Assembly: GCA_010909725.1 (NCBI GenBank)
Contig: JAACMV010000028.1
Coordinates: forward strand, 434,001 to 498,000
DNA length: 64,000 nucleotides
Direction of reading: 5' to 3'
Source: Picochlorum sp. 'celeri'
Lineage: Eukaryota > Chlorophyta > Trebouxiophyceae
Positions 21,801 through 34,123 of this stretch are shown piece by piece. Within the stretch, counting starts at the first letter, position 1, and each line of letters opens with the position of its first letter. The notes beneath the pieces are model-generated. The model had not been told where the DNA came from, searched no databases, and was given only the letters and a program-made list of their open reading frames with translations. Both the position numbers and the translations under genes were made by a program.

Positions 21801-23444
21801 GGAGTATTCAAAAACGGTGAGGGAGGTGGAGAAGGAGAGGGGGGGAATTGCGGAATGGATACAGGATCTGGCTGTGGCTCAGGCTGAGGTTCTGGCTCGG
21901 GTTCTGGCTGTGGCTCAGGCTCGCGTTCTGGCTCGGGTTCTGGCTGTGGCTCAGGCTCAGGTTCTGGCTCGGGTTCTGGCTGTGGCTCAGGCTGAGGTTC
22001 TGGCTCGGGTTCAGGCTCAGGCTCGGGCTCAGGCTCGGGTTCACCTGGAACCTCTTGAGTATCAGAAGTTTGCTCTACTCGATCAACCTGAGCACCCTCG
22101 CCAAGGGCAGCTGAAGTTATTTCAGGGTTTTGCAAATTCTGTGATGTCTGTGCAGCAGCCTGTGTTGCCGCCTCCAACTGAGATGTATCAGTCACTCGAA
22201 AGGACATCTGGCTGTCTATTATGATTCCCTCAGCGCCTGTATCCGTCTGAAACAGACTTGTTCCCGATCGACCTGATCGACCTGATGCTGGACGAACACT
22301 CACTACAGTGCAGTTAATCAGGTCAGGGTCATAATTGGATTTTTGTGCATAATCGGAGATAGATATCAAGTTCCTGCATAAAGTTTCCTGTTTTCCTTGT
22401 CCAAAGGACTCCACAGTCTCATTTGCAAAGGAAGTTTGGACGTTCAGCACAGGAATCTCAACAGTAATCACAGCGGGTGGAGGTGGAGAAGGCGGTGGTG
22501 GTGACAACGGTGGCAGGATGGGCCTTTTCAGAATGAACCTCCAATGCAGACCCTTTCGCGAGGCACGATCCAATATGACTGAACTGTCTCTGCATAGATT
22601 ATTGTCTCTGAGGACTGGACCAAGAAGGCTCACAGATCCCCTTGTGGTACAGGTCTCTCGATACTGCATCATATAGCAAGAAGACATTCTGGTAGTTCTT
22701 CCTCCTGATGAAACCTCATTCATGTTGACCGTGAAAAAAAATTCTAGCGAGATACTTCTTAATCGTACCTTTGCAAATACCTTGTATACTGTGCCTCGAT
22801 TCCCCACTTGAGTGAGATCCCACGAGAGCAAACCTCTGGGACGAACACGTACAGATTTGGACCGACAACTTCTGGCAAACGCCAGTTTTGCTGGACAGCA
22901 CTTTGCTCGGTACACCTGCAAGTAACCCAAGGCAACGATGGTAGTAATTCATAGTAGCAAGTATCTCCCATAGGATACTACGAAAAAAAAGGACGCACCG
23001 CCTCGAGGGAAAATGTGTTGCTTTCCTTGTTCAACACACGCCACCTCATCGGCCTCTCCTTATCAGCGGACTGGAGCCGAACTCTTCCAGAAGAATCCCT
23101 TCCCCATTTCTTATAAGAAAGGTACTTTCCTGCAGGAGAAACCATATGATTCAGTGTATAATTGAAAGGAAGGTTTACACACTCGCACATTGTCAAAACC
23201 CGTACCTCTGCAATCTCCTGTTCCGACAAACTGAACGATGTATTCTCCATCGAGCAATGTTCCTGCAATGATCAGATTGTAAGTATTGGAGTCTAATTGT
23301 AGCAAAATGATCTACATTGATGTGTTTAACATTTCGAGTTTAGTGCAATTCTCAAGGCCATGTCAGACCAAACTCACCATAGCACGCGGTCAAAAGACTA
23401 AAAAAAAGTACGGTTGCCACCGCGAACACAGTGTTGCGATTCAT
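12834..23444 (-). CDS. Giant secreted protein with about 30 fibronectin-III-like repeats
   Basis: I place five exons: 23444-23378, 23262-23206, 23129-22999, 22915-22769 and 22714 onward; all four introns (115, 76, 83 and 54 nt) are GT-AG and keep phase. Exon 1 encodes a signal peptide ([15 protein letters not shown] then SLLTACY). Next come Cys/aromatic modules ([59 protein letters not shown]), a PPSPPPP hinge, about 130 uncharacterised residues, a Glu-Pro/Gln-Pro repeat and a second Pro hinge. The rest is repeats of about 100 aa (YKVQCLAGD...[20 protein letters not shown]), which match the FN3 pattern, each with conserved Cys. About 26 repeats are in frame; four more lie in shifted frames below 13,860, where single-base indels accumulate. 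The product is probably an extracellular-matrix or adhesive surface protein. The true C-terminus near 12834 is uncertain. Confidence 0.8.
13205..13860 (-). other. Indel cluster at the 3' end of the FN3 gene
   Basis: Against the many otherwise identical repeat units there are extra bases near 13214 (A), 13282 (G), 13365 (G) and 13391 (T), and a lost base near 13856. Each shifts the frame, whereas the preceding 9 kb stays open. This is either the start of decay or an assembly error. Confidence 0.7.
16850..21235 (-). repeat. 1,824-bp higher-order tandem repeat inside the FN3 gene
   Basis: The same block recurs with an exact 1,824-bp period: for example AGTGGCTCCA at 16871, 18695 and 20519, and matching segments at 17979/19803 and 18520/20344. 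Each block is 608 codons and holds six FN3-like repeats of distinguishable subtypes (recognisable by the residues before YKVQC: ATG, AIG, ITA, AIG, ITG, ILG). About 2.4 blocks are present. Copies differ by only a few substitutions, so the expansion is recent or is being homogenised. Confidence 0.88.
21868..22050 (-). repeat. Glu-Pro / Gln-Pro coding microsatellite
   Basis: A degenerate GGCTCxGGTTCT-type repeat (plus strand) encodes an alternating [10 protein letters not shown] tract of about 60 residues between the N-terminal region and the FN3 array. It probably forms an extended, acidic spacer. Confidence 0.85.
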
Positions 23445-23520
23445 AACTGTATGAACACACAAGACCCAGAACAAAACTTGTACAAGTGTGTAGCGATTAG
23501 CGAGATCGGTCCTCCTCTCT

Positions 23521-23530
23521 CTATATATAG
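23521..23530 (-). promoter_or_regulatory. TATA-box candidate of the FN3 gene
   Basis: The run TATATATA lies about 80 nt upstream of the proposed ATG at 23444 on the minus strand. That distance is compatible with a TATA box plus a short 5' leader. Confidence 0.45.
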
Positions 23531-23889
23531 GGTTGATTGTTTTTTTTTTTGATTTATTTACTATAATTTACTATAATTAACTGTGTTTGATGATGTATAT
23601 ATCCTTTCTTCGTTCTGCACGAAGATGGTAGACTTTAGCAGTGTTCAAAGATCGACTTACTGCAGACCATCAATGATATTGGGGATCTCAAAGAAGGTAC
23701 GCTGTCTCTTTGCCTTAGTTTTTCACTTAAAAAATGAGCAACTATCATTTAGAATTTGCTCAGACATCAGAGTCTACTAACGTGGATACGCAATCTAGCA
23801 CCGATTTGACCCGGTGAGGCCTTATAAGGTAATTACCAAATGGCTCCTTTAAGGATATACAATATATCCTTACACTCGGGAACTCCCAG
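23531..23889. other. No gene recognised
   Basis: This AT-rich interval lies upstream of the FN3 gene. I see no coding frame or repeat I can name. Confidence 0.4.
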
Positions 23890-24105
23890 GTAGCCTCGTA
23901 TTTGCAGGATAAGTCGAAGATAGCCGAAACCGATCTTTGTGACCGGTCCTGCGATATCTTTGATGGACTAAATTGACAACTGGATTCTTTTTTTGGCGTA
24001 GCCTCGTATTTGCAGGATAAGTCGAAGATAGCCGAAACCGATCTTTGTGACCGGTCCAGCGATATCTTTGATGCACTAAATTGACAACTGGATTCTTTTT
24101 TTGGC
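23890..24105. repeat. 108-bp tandem duplication
   Basis: Two copies, 23890-23997 and 23998-24105, differ at about two positions. Each contains TTTGCAGGATAAGTCGAAGA followed by CCGAAACCGATCTTTGTGACC, closely similar to the core of the 795-bp units at 26-29 kb. This is a related dispersed repeat family. Confidence 0.9.
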
Positions 24106-26682
24106 AGATTGGCTGAAACCAAGACAGATCATGAAGTTGGTGATTCGCATCAATTTTCTCACGAAGTCGCCTACTGTCACTCCATGAGAATGGTGTTGAG
24201 ACGAAACAAGAAGCAGACGGCTCAATAGACGGCATTGGTGGGAGTATGTTGAGTGTTTCCATGATGGAGTGCTAAAGCGGTTGTTGCACAGCAGAAAAAC
24301 AGAAGCGAATGTTGATGTCGATGCAAGTAATATGATCAAATCAAATCTTTGACAAGAAATGAACCATAGACATGTGATATATCTCGCGGATCAGTGGGCT
24401 TGCATTCCCGATCAACGACCAACCAACAGCCCAGGCAGCTCATGGGAGAAAATTGAAGGCTCTACCTGTTTCTTGTGGCTGTAACCCTTTCATACTGATA
24501 CGTATATGGAAAGATTTTTAAATATATGCCGAAATTACATTTAAGTTACATCATCGCGTAGGAACTTGCCAACCCAAATACACTGGGCAGACACAAATCT
24601 AAGTGCATGTTATAGTCCATTAAAGTCCATCTTAAAGCCTTCCAAACATATTGAAAACCTCTAGCACTTACTCAACCATCATAAATAAAGATATAACTTA
24701 TGTCTATTATAGCAAGATGTTGAACCACGACGAGGAAATGACTCTAGTTTGGTACATAGCTCAGAGGTGTTTGCATGATGCATTCTCAGCCTTCCTGTAA
24801 ATATAGACATCTGTTTCACCAAGCATAGCAGATGAGAATAGAAGTGAGCGGTATATATTGGCAGACCAACGACGATTGTCTACCAATCACTCCTTTTTAA
24901 CGAAAGGCTTCACAACCGAATTTCAAACATACTTTACTCCTTCTGGGTCGGCTCTGAGTGCCGTGCAAGAACACGAACCCGACAGAGAATACAGTTGGAA
25001 AATAAAAGGACTTCTAGGCTACTCCGTATCACGAAAATTCGATGGGACAAGACCTTGGATAACCATGATGCAAAGTTCCAGCAATGATGAACCCTCTAGT
25101 CTCATGAATACCATACCATGCGTCTGCTTTTTATCATGTTATTTGTGCAACATGAGGTATCCTCAGATTTGAGACTCTCATTGATCTAACAGACCAAGGA
25201 ATCTGCAAAAAGGCCATTCCAATGCACTGCCGAGAAGGCATGAGGAACGGCTTTATTTTGGGAGCATATAGCATAGTTTGGCCAACTTGTGAGGTTCTTA
25301 TGCAGATAGGTAGAATATCTTTTCTATCGACTTGTTTAGTTTTCCCATCATACTTCTCGGGTGCCCTTAGAACACCCTTAGAACACCCAGAATTTGAACT
25401 CTGCTCGGTAGCATCCTGCTGTTTCATCTTGCCACAGGAGACAAATGCCACTTCTTACTTCACTTATTGCCGAAACGTATTTTCAATCTACCCTTCTGCA
25501 TGATAGAATCTTTATTTAATAGTGAAGTCTGCGTATCTCTCATGCAGTGTTGCAACTAGCAACTTTTGCAAATCAGGAATCCTGTGGGTCTTTTTGCTTC
25601 CCCTGATGCCGTCCTTCATCAGACCCTGTACCCTTGAACTCTCAAAACACACATTCAATTGAATTGAATTGAATCAAATACCATGTTGTTCCGGGAATTT
25701 AGGTTTCCTGGACCTATTTCCACAGGCCCATCAGAGCCAATCCGCATGACAACAACTCCACCTCATGGAACAGGACACAAGTTTTCTCTTCGAGGCCACA
25801 ACAAGCCTTTCTCAATTTTCAGTACTTAAATGATATTTGCTGTGTATTTGGACGAAAGATCTCGAAGGCTGTCTCTGAAAATATAAGTAGTTGCCGCCAA
25901 TTTGAATTTTCTAGGGACTGCATACGTGTACGATACCTTATACCCTTCCCTCGGGTATTTCACAATACCGAGACCCTGCGCATTGAACCAGCTAAGGCTA
26001 TCCCACCTTCAGATCTGATCTCATCAAAATACACCACGTGGCTGGTATTTCACCACCAAAGATAGATCCAGTGCGTCACATTGGTCACTGTATTGAGATT
26101 TGCACACGTAGTAGGCAATTCTAACGCCAACAACTGTCAATATAGCCAGTGGACTGGTCACACCATGCTCTATTCCTCCAACTCTCCGCAGCAAACATGA
26201 CTTTTTGGTGGTCTCAGGTAGGGATTTTGCAGGATAAATCGAAGATTGGCTGGTGTGGTGATTGCTTCCTTTTCAAACCTCCCGGTGTTGGACACCACAA
26301 GAGCAGGGCTCCGGGAGAATATGACAGTGCTCTTCTATCTTGCATTTGTATGTTTCAGGAACATTCTATTGGAATGTCTTCCATTACACTCTCTTACATT
26401 GGTCATCTATCTCAATATTATGAACATGTGATGCATCTGGTTTCTTCGAATGGATACTCCTCGCTGGAAATGTGTGCTCTTACAGTGCTCTGGATCAAGG
26501 TCGTTTATGACAGTTATACCTGCTAGAGTTGCTGCGACACTCTTCTCCTCCCTGTGTCAGTGGGTTAATCACAGGTGGAGTTGTATCTAGAGTTGATTTG
26601 AGTCGAAATTTTGCCCTTTTTGGTTGTTCTTATAGTTTTATCTTCATTCCTTCTATTGCCAATGGTGTCTGGAGCGGGGCCC
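24106..26682. other. Gene-poor interval
   Basis: Short frames occur but none has a recognisable domain or codon pattern. A small GAATT microsatellite lies at about 25658-25676. At 26215 a copy of the dispersed core (CAGGTAGGGATTTTGCAGG) is present, ahead of the tandem array. Confidence 0.4.
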
Positions 26683-29657
26683 CCAATGGACGGATTCGAT
26701 CGACTGGCCAGTCCATGGAGCGGGAACTCCCAGGCTGGTGCTGTAACCCACACTAATTAATTAATTTGCCCTGGCATTGATGTATTTTGGCAACCTGCTA
26801 ACAGACGCTGGGTGTTACAGAAACCCCTGGTATGGACTCTGACTAGGAACAGAACAGCTACACTCGAACAGTGAACAAGGAAGCGCTTGCCACTTCCTAC
26901 ATAGACCTTAGCATTAAAGAGAGACTAAAGTCAGATTTGCCCGAAGTATGATGGCCCAACTGCTCCTGTACGGTTTAGTGGTACCATGCGTAAAAATTTC
27001 ACAACCTGGAGCAGTCGTCATATGGACGGTCGAGGAAATCTTTTCTTCACTAATGCTACACTGGCTCAAACAAAACACTACAGAGGAGTATGTCCAATGG
27101 ACAATGTACAGGTTCAAGAGGTTTTGTATCCCTTGATAAATTTCTCAACATTTATTTAGGGATTTCCTCCTGTGGGGCTTGGATGATTTGGAGGAAATTC
27201 GTCATATTTTTCGATTGTGTATTACTGTACTGATCCTAATTATCTGCGAATCAAAAAGAAATTCAATCGCCGAAACGCGCAGAAGTTTGAGATTTTGTCC
27301 AAAGTCTCAGACCCAAGATTGAAGGAAGGGGTTACAGCTCTTGGATTGTTCCTACAGGTAGGGATTTTGCAGGATAAATCGAAGATTCCCGAAATTGACG
27401 TTTGTCGCCCATCCAGAGATACTATAGACCGGCTAAACCAATCATTTTCACAAAAATTGGGAGATTTCTCCATCGCCAATGGACGGATTCGATCGACTGG
27501 CCAGTCCATGGAGCGGGAACTCCCAGGCTGGTGCTGTAACCCACACTAATTAATTAATTTGCCCTGGCATTGATGTATTTTGGCAACCTGCTAACAGACG
27601 CTGGGTGTTACAGAAACCCCTGGTATGGACTCTGACTAGGAACAGAACAGCTACACTCGAACAGTGAACAAGGAAGCGCTTGCCACTTCTACATAGACCT
27701 TAGCATTAAAGAGAGACTAAAGTCAGATTTGCCCGAAGTATGATGGCCCAACTGCTCCTGTACGGTTTAGTGGTACCATGCGTAAAAATTTCACAACCTG
27801 GAGCAGTCGTCATATGGACGGTCGAGGAAATCTGTTTCATTCACTAATGCTACACTGGCTCAAACAAAACACTACAGAGGAGTATGTCCAATGGACAATG
27901 TACAGGTTCAAGAGGTTTTGTATCCCTTGATAAATTTCTCAACATTTTATTTAGGGATTTCCCTCTGTGGGGCTTGGATGATTTGGAGGAAATTCGTCAT
28001 TTTTTCGATTGTGTATTACTGTACTGATCCTAATTATCTGCGAATCAAAAAGAAATTCAATCGCCGAAAACGCGCAGAAGTTGAGATTTTGTCCAAAGTC
28101 TCAGACCCAAGATTGAAGGAAGGGGTTACAGCTCTTGGATTGTTCCTACAGGTAGGGATTTTGCAGGATAATCGAAGATTCCCGAAATTGACGTTTGTCG
28201 CCCATCCAGAGATACTATAGACCGCTAAACCAATCATTTTCACAAAAAATTGGGAGATTTCTCCATCGCCCAAGGGACGGATTCGATCGACTGGCCAGTC
28301 CATGGAGCGGGACTCCCAGGCTGGTGCTGTAACCCACACTAATTAATTAATTTGCCCTGGCATTGATGTATTTTGGCAACCTGCTAACAGACGCTGGGTG
28401 TTACAGAAACCCCTGGTATGGACTCTGACTAGGAACAGAACAGCTACACTCGAACAGTGAACAAGGAAAGCGCTTGCCACTTCCTACATAGACCTTAGCA
28501 TTAAAGAGAGACTAAAGTCAGATTTGCCCGAAGTATGATGGCCCAACTGCTCCTGTACGGTTTAGTGGTACCATGCGTAAAAATTTCACAACCTGGAGCA
28601 GTCGTCATATGGACGGTCGAGGAAATCTGTTTCATTCACTAATGCTACACTGGCTCAAACAAAACACTACAGAGGAGTATGTCCAATGGACAATGTACAG
28701 GTTCAAGAGGTTTTGTATCCCTTGATAATTTCTCAACATTTTATTTAGGGATTTCCTCCTGTGGGGCTTGGATGATTTGGAGGAAATTCGTCATATTTTT
28801 CGATTGTGTATTACTGTACTGATCCTAATTATCTGCGAATCAAAAAGAAAATTCAATCGCCGAAAACGCGCAGAAGTTGAGATTTTGTCCAAAGTCTCAG
28901 ACCCAAGATTGAAGGAAGGGGTTACAGCTCTTGGATTGTTCCTACAGGTAGGGATTTTGCAGGATAAATCGAAGATTCCCGAAATTGACGTTTGTCGCCC
29001 ATCCAGAGATACTATAGACCGGCTAAACCAATCATTTTCACAAAAAATTGGGAGATTTCTCCATCGCCCAATGGACGGATTCGATCGACTGGCCAGTCCA
29101 TGGAGCGGGAACTCCCATGCTGGTGCTGTAACCCACACTAATTAATTAATTTGCCCTGGCATTGATGTATTTTGGCAACCTGCTAACAGACGCTGGGTGT
29201 TACAGAAACCCCTGGTATGGACTCTGACTAGGAACAGAACAGCTACACTCGAACAGTGAACAAGGAAGCGCTTGCCACTTCCTACATAGACCTTAGCATT
29301 AAAGAGAGACTAAAGTCAGATTTGCCCGAAGTATGATGGCCCAACTGCTCCTGTACGGTTTAGTGGTACCATGCGTAAAAATTTCACAACCTGGAGCAGT
29401 CGTCATATGGACGGTCGAGGAAATCTGTTTCATTCACTAATGCTACACTGGCTCAAACAAAACACTACAGAGGAGTATGTCCAATGGGACAATGTACAGG
29501 TTCAAGAGGTTTTGTATCCCTTGATAAATTTCTCAACATTTTATTTAGGGATTTCCCTCCTGTGGGGCTTGGATGATTTGGAGGAAATTCGTCAGTATTG
29601 AAATAATTATTTCTCAGACCCAAGATTGAAGGAAGGGTTACAGCTCTTGGATTGTTC
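26683..29657. repeat. Tandem array of about 795-bp units (about 3.7 copies)
   Basis: The landmark CTAATTAATTAATTTGCCC recurs near 26754, 27547, 28341 and 29139 (spacing 793, 794, 798), and CAGGTAGGGATTTTGCAGG at 27355, 28149 and 28945. Copies differ mainly by single-base indels. The last unit is cut at 29657 by the LTR of Ty3/gypsy copy 2. Frames across the unit are short and inconsistent between copies, so it is probably non-coding. Confidence 0.9.
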
Positions 29658-29925
29658 TGTAACAGCACAGATTATGCCTCAAGGCACTCTCTTATTAAGG
29701 AATCAAGCTACCAAGAAGATTACACAACATAACCATGAACCAGAATCTATACTCGAGGACTCATAAGATTAACTACCATTCTACTACATAAACCATCGTG
29801 TAACACATTATAATCAAGGCCTGTGTTACCAGGATACCAACATAGTGCAGTCTCTACTACGGTGTGGACCGTCAGCCGACCGAACCCAAACATCAGTCTC
29901 AGGACGCTCAGTGCACGCTCTTACA
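29658..29925 (+). repeat. 5' LTR of Ty3/gypsy copy 2
   Basis: The 268 bp run from TGTAACAGCA to CTCTTACA. They are followed by AG and the candidate primer-binding site TGGTTTCAGCTC. Confidence 0.93.
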
Positions 29926-30059
29926 AGTGGTTTCAGCTCTATTTCGTATAAATCCCGTGGATTTGGCGTGAGGAATCGAGATCTCACGGTATTGAAGTGA
30001 CGCGGACTGGGACAGTGCGGTAGCTCCTCTTTGCATCAAGACCTCAGCAATAATTGACA

Positions 30060-31090
30060 TGGCAACTACAAGAGCAGAGCGCGAAGACGCGCAGAAGAAG
30101 AAGGAAATGGTGAAGAATTCGCTGATTTTCACTCGGAAAATGGTTCAGAGCCCTCAGTGCCAGTGGGTGGAATATCCTCACTGACCTCACAGCAGGCAGC
30201 ATTGACCTTTAAATATAAGGAACTGGCAGCAACTTTGACTCGAGAATATCGTTGGGGAAAAACAACCGGCACATACCTCTCAGGCAGAATGGCTATTGTC
30301 TGTGGAACATCTGTTGGCAGCACAAATATTCATACTTCCACAGGAAATGACAACTCAACGGTTTATACGCAATTATTCCTTAATGCTGTTCCGCCACGGA
30401 TTGGTATGCTACTCAGGACGGATTCAGGATCCTTTGTAACTTGGGAAGAAGCCAAGGAGATATTTCTCAGAGACCAAATGGGGGTTGGCTATGCCGCTAT
30501 GTTGTACCAGCAGTATTCAGCAATGAAACAAGGTGCTAATGAAGGAATTGTAGCATTCTAACCATCGGTTCGAACAAACATACGACCGCGTGGTTAGATA
30601 TTGTGGCTCAGCTATCATTGGACAGAAGCATTTGGGAGTTTTCACACCAAAGCTGCATGCAAAAGTTTACCCGCATGTTGGGAAAATTCTTCCAGAAGCG
30701 TAATTATGACTTCTCTGCGAGTACACCAGAACAGATGTACCAGGAATTAAGGCAGTATTGCTATCAAGGATTGGGGAAGTGGACAGTCACATTTCCTTGG
30801 AAGGAAGGTCGCAAGGTCCGAACGAACAAGGTCAACCTTAATGAGGTACTCTAATCAAGGTAATCGTAATCAATATGGATATAACCAAGGAAATCGTAAT
30901 GGATTTAAAGGAAAAGGAAAATGGAAAGGAAAGTCCCATTATCAGAATAAGAACAACAACAACAACAAACAACAAGAAGCATGATGATAACGAAGAAGAA
31001 TATCATCAGAAGAAGAAAGGTAACAATCACCGAATTAATAACATCGAGGATCAGGAAAACGAAGAAGGGACCTCTGCCATGAGCCAGTAG
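30060..31090 (+). pseudogene. Gag of copy 2, frameshifted
   Basis: The frame is homologous to the intact gag at 6794-7819 but split into pieces (30157-30561, 30603-30854, 30875-31090). The breaks are single-base changes, such as an extra G near 30256 and an extra A before 30561. The Asn-rich tail is present and ends with the same TAG. Confidence 0.85.
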
Positions 31091-31099
31091 GTGATGACA

Positions 31100-33180
31100 C
31101 ACCTCAGAGTCCCCAGAAACAAGCTGGTGAGGAGTTTGATTGGCAAGAAGTTATCACGCGTTAGATCATGAGGCGGTACACAGGTTAATCGAAAACACAT
31201 CTGCAAAGCAAGTAAAACAAGGTCATTTACCAATTGTTATGGGCAAGATTAACGGAACAGATGTCCGAATCTTAGTGGATACAGGAGCAAGTCGCAGCTT
31301 TATATCAAAAGGACTGGTGGATTTGCTGGATTGGTCGTCAAGGAAGTCGACGTTCGTCAAAGATTATTAGTATTCATGGAGAAGAACCCGTTAATCAGGA
31401 AGCTACAGTGGAAATTATGTTACCTACAGTGCAGCAAAAGGCCAGGAAAAATGGAGGCACATCGCATGTGCGAGAGATGTTATCGTTGTTGGTTATTGAA
31501 TTGCAAAGCTATGATGTTATCCTGGGTTATGATTGGTTATGCAAGCAAGTGTGAAGAGAAAGTTGTGAGTCCCTCAGAAGTGAGTTATACTAAAATGAAC
31601 AAGAAAGGTAAGCCAGAAGCCAGAGTTATACAGATTGGAGATCGAATATCTCACACGAACGGATTCCTGAACAACCTGATTACAATGGAACAGATCGAAA
31701 CTGGATATGGGAATTGGCTGAATGAGAAAGAAGATGAAGTCTATCTATGTGTTGTGCAAGAAGCAGCAACAGAAGAAACATTGGCGTCTACCAGATACGT
31801 CGCGAGAGAAATGGAAGACCTGAAGAGAAAATATCAGAGTCTCTTTATTAATGGCACACCTACGACTCTAACCCAGATACAGGGGTAAATATGATGTCGA
31901 AATACGAACAGAAGAAGGATCAAGATCCCGTGTGCAAGAATGAGGTTGCTGGCACCTAAAGAACAAGACCAGTTGGATCACGAAGTCAAGGAATTATTGA
32001 AGAGAGGTTTAATAGAACCTTCAAAGTCACCTTATGGAAGCCAAGTATTATTTGTGAAGAAGAAGGACGGATCATTACGCATGTGTGTGGATTATCGAGC
32101 ATTAAACAAGATTACAGTGGAAGACAAATTTCCCTTGCCGAACATACAGGCATTATTGAAGAGGCTACGAGGAGCCAAATGCTTCTCGTCATTGGATCTA
32201 GCATCAGGTTATTGGCAATTCAGAATTAAGGACAAGGACGTACACAAGACAAGTTTCAGAACGCCAGATGGAAGTTATCAATGGAAGGTATTGCCGTTTG
32301 GTTTGACAAAATGCACCATCTGCATTTCAACGGAATATGAACAGTATACTACGTAAGCATATTGACGCTGGATTTGTTGTCGTTTATTTGGACGATATAT
32401 TAGTATTTTCGCGTACAAGGAAAGAGCATAAAGAGCAACTGGATCGGATTTTCCAAACATTGAAGGAACATGAAATTGTATTTGCAAGAGAAGAAGTGCT
32501 CATTCTTTCAGGATGAAGTGTTATTCTTAGGACAAATTGTTACAGCGGACGGTATCAGGGGTAAACCCAAAGAAGATAGAGCTGTACAGAACTTTCCAGT
32601 GCCTCATAATATCCCTACATTACGATCATTTCTTGGATTGGCGAATTACTATCGTCGTTTCATCAGGGATTACTCCGCTCAAGTTGTCACTTGTCAGAAT
32701 TGCTTAAAGATGAATGTACCATTTGTCTGGACGGACGAATGTGATCGAGAATTTCAGAACATCAAGTTGAAGCTGACTTCAGCACCAACATTGAGGATTG
32801 CAGATCCGAATTTGCCGTATGTGGTGCACACAGATTGCATCAGACGTTGCACTAGGAGCAGTGCTTATGCAAGATTTTGGAAAAGGCTTACAGCCTATTG
32901 AGTTCTTATCAAAGAATTTGGAGACACACAGCGAAAGTATCAAGTGTTTGAAAAGGAATTTTGGCATTGGTCGCAGCCCTACGAGAATGGCGACATTACT
33001 TACTTGGAGCGAAAGGTGGAGTAACTTTATATACAGATAACCGCGCAGTTACTCATTTGAGAACCTTGAAGACACCTGGTAGAAAAGACTGGGTTGGTTG
33101 GAAATACTAGCTGAGTATGGGCAAGGCTTGGTTATTTCCTACATTACTGGTAACAGAACAGAGTCGCGGACGCTCTTTCT
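31100..33180 (+). pseudogene. Protease-RT-RNase H of copy 2, frameshifted
   Basis: The pieces 31140-31370, 31331-31888, 31940-32356, 32470-32901 and 32798-33040 together cover the same domains as the open pol at 7969-9885. The protease DTGAS motif is in the first, RT motifs up to LASGYWQF in the third; the YLDD-encoding bases (near 32385) fall between frames. Breaks are almost all one-base gains or losses that copy 1 lacks. Confidence 0.85.
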
Positions 33181-33238
33181 AGAATGGGGGAGAGAGTGAA
33201 TACCCTTACAAACTTTCGAAAATGGAAAGCTTATCGAT

Positions 33239-34123
33239 GTGACAATTATGCACATCACGGACAAACAAGAATTTGCTGAAGATATGGAACCAGATTGGTA
33301 TAGAACAGAACTATGCCACAGTATTGGAGTGTCATTGGAAGATCCAAACGCAGTCCCTTTCATATTGCAGAACGTGGCAAGTCAAGTCACGCCGACGTAT
33401 GATGATCAAGCATGGACAAAATATTTGCGAGAATATGTATTGACGAAAAATGGAGATTTTAGGAGCAGAGTTCTGGAGCAACATGATAAGATTGACCCTG
33501 ATCAAGTCATCTTTGAACATGGATTACTCAGAATCGTGCAGCCTAATAAGCTTCCTCAGGTGATATTGGCAGTATCACAGAATACATCGCAGTTGAGGAC
33601 CGAGTTAATTACAGAAATACATAACGCTTTTGGACATATTGGAAGAGACAGGCTATTGCAAGCCATGCAAACATTCTTTTACTGGACAAATATGAGACAG
33701 GACGTTGAGGATGTGGTACGACACTGTGAAGTATGCAGTAAATCGAAGAATATTAATCAGAAGCCTTATGGCAAGGCTCAACCATTACCCACACCAAAGT
33801 ACAGATGGGAAGAGATTACTATGGATTTGGTTTCAGGATTTCCTAAGAATGAGGAAACGAAGCATGACAGCATTCTGGTGTTTGTTGACAGATTATCAAA
33901 GATGGTCAGAACAGTACCTATACAGAAAGAGGGATTATCTACTAAAAGAATTGTAGAAGCATTTATCGATACGATATTCAAGTTACATGGAATGCCGAAA
34001 AGGATCATAACTGATCGAGCATCTACATTTACTGGAGAATTCTATCATGCAATGATGGACGTGTGTTGGGACAAAGTTGTCTCACACTACAGCTTTTCAT
34101 CCACAATCAGATGGACAGACTGA
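33239..34123 (+). CDS. Integrase part of copy 2 pol (open)
   Basis: The 294-codon open frame covers the integrase that is broken in copy 1. It has the HHCC zinc-binding site (EIHNAFGHIGRDRL ... HCEVCSKSK), the first catalytic Asp in EEITMDLVSGFP and the second in ITDRASTFTGEF. The third acidic residue (DGQTERAN) follows the small insertion near 34064 and is in the adjacent frame. The C-terminal part continues in 34165-34563 with the usual QRLGPGQAKLFSRYIGPVVV block, which binds DNA. Confidence 0.82.
   Translation: MTIMHITDKQEFAEDMEPDWYRTELCHSIGVSLEDPNAVPFILQNVASQVTPTYDDQAWTKYLREYVLTKNGDFRSRVLEQHDKIDPDQVIFEHGLLRIVQPNKLPQVILAVSQNTSQLRTELITEIHNAFGHIGRDRLLQAMQTFFYWTNMRQDVEDVVRHCEVCSKSKNINQKPYGKAQPLPTPKYRWEEITMDLVSGFPKNEETKHDSILVFVDRLSKMVRTVPIQKEGLSTKRIVEAFIDTIFKLHGMPKRIITDRASTFTGEFYHAMMDVCWDKVVSHYSFSSTIRWTD

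Noticed and set aside
21793..22224. Plus-strand frames rich in Leu/Trp/Ala opposite the Glu-Pro repeat
   Set aside because: They are generated by the repeat on the opposite strand and have no conserved features.
24858..26526. Short frames at 24858-25172, 25134-25451 and 26149-26526 as genes
   Set aside because: They lack motifs, overlap on opposite strands, and the last one crosses the dispersed repeat core.
26683..29657. CRISPR-like array
   Set aside because: Units are about 795 bp, tandem without unique spacers, and the genome is eukaryotic.
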